Program-made: the position numbers and the translations under genes
Assembly: GCA_002344075.1 (NCBI GenBank)
Contig: DDTM01000043.1
Location: forward strand, 1-5,723
DNA from: Bacteroidetes bacterium UBA2364
GTDB taxonomy: Bacteria; Bacteroidota; Rhodothermia; Rhodothermales; UBA2364
Length of the DNA: 5,723 nucleotides
Direction of reading: 5' to 3'
Part shown: positions 5,715-5,723 of the stretch, piece after piece
How positions within the stretch are numbered: the stretch's first letter is position 1
How the letters are laid out: each line of letters begins with the position of its first letter
The notes under the pieces: model-generated
What the model was told of the DNA's origin: nothing
The model's database searches: none
What the model saw: only the letters and a program-made list of their open reading frames with translations

Positions 5715-5723
5715 AAAAACATT

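Overview
The window reads as a housekeeping segment of a bacterial chromosome, probably from the Bacteroidota/Rhodothermota side of the tree. That placement is an inference. It rests on the absence of Shine-Dalgarno sequences before all five confident genes, the A-rich tracts just before several starts, the short (245-residue) form of DapB, and a CdaA that is not followed by a CdaR/YbbR gene. The coding part is roughly 50% GC by hand count of sample lines. The first 300 bases are only about 28% GC.

Layout. Bases 1-90 may hold the last codons of a gene entering from the left (weak). Bases 91-708 hold no convincing gene. They contain an imperfect nested inverted repeat (390-454), two short direct repeats and a few very short open frames. 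A clear intrinsic terminator at 709-743 closes a leftward operon. Reading on the minus strand from 4177 down to 763, the operon encodes cdaA (membrane diadenylate cyclase), dapB (4-hydroxy-tetrahydrodipicolinate reductase), a small membrane-anchored protein of DUF4359 type, and glyA (serine hydroxymethyltransferase). The gaps are 42, 23 and 44 bases. A 172-base divergent intergenic region (4178-4349) separates cdaA from a rightward aldehyde dehydrogenase gene of the Sad/YneI succinate-semialdehyde dehydrogenase type (4350-5714).

How the genes fit together. CdaA makes c-di-AMP, a second messenger tied to turgor, potassium and cell-envelope homeostasis. DapB feeds meso-diaminopimelate to peptidoglycan and lysine. 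GlyA supplies glycine and one-carbon units. The grouping is therefore a mixed envelope/amino-acid operon. The divergent dehydrogenase belongs to carbon metabolism (GABA or succinate-semialdehyde use) and need not be functionally linked, although the shared intergenic region contains two related GTAAC/GTTAC inverted repeats that could serve as operators.

I found no CRISPR array, insertion sequence, rRNA or tRNA gene, and no clear novel multi-gene system. The items most worth a second look are the structured element at 390-454, the paired palindromes in the divergent promoter region, the cdaA-dapB-small membrane protein linkage, and a nine-A run inside cdaA just before its catalytic domain.
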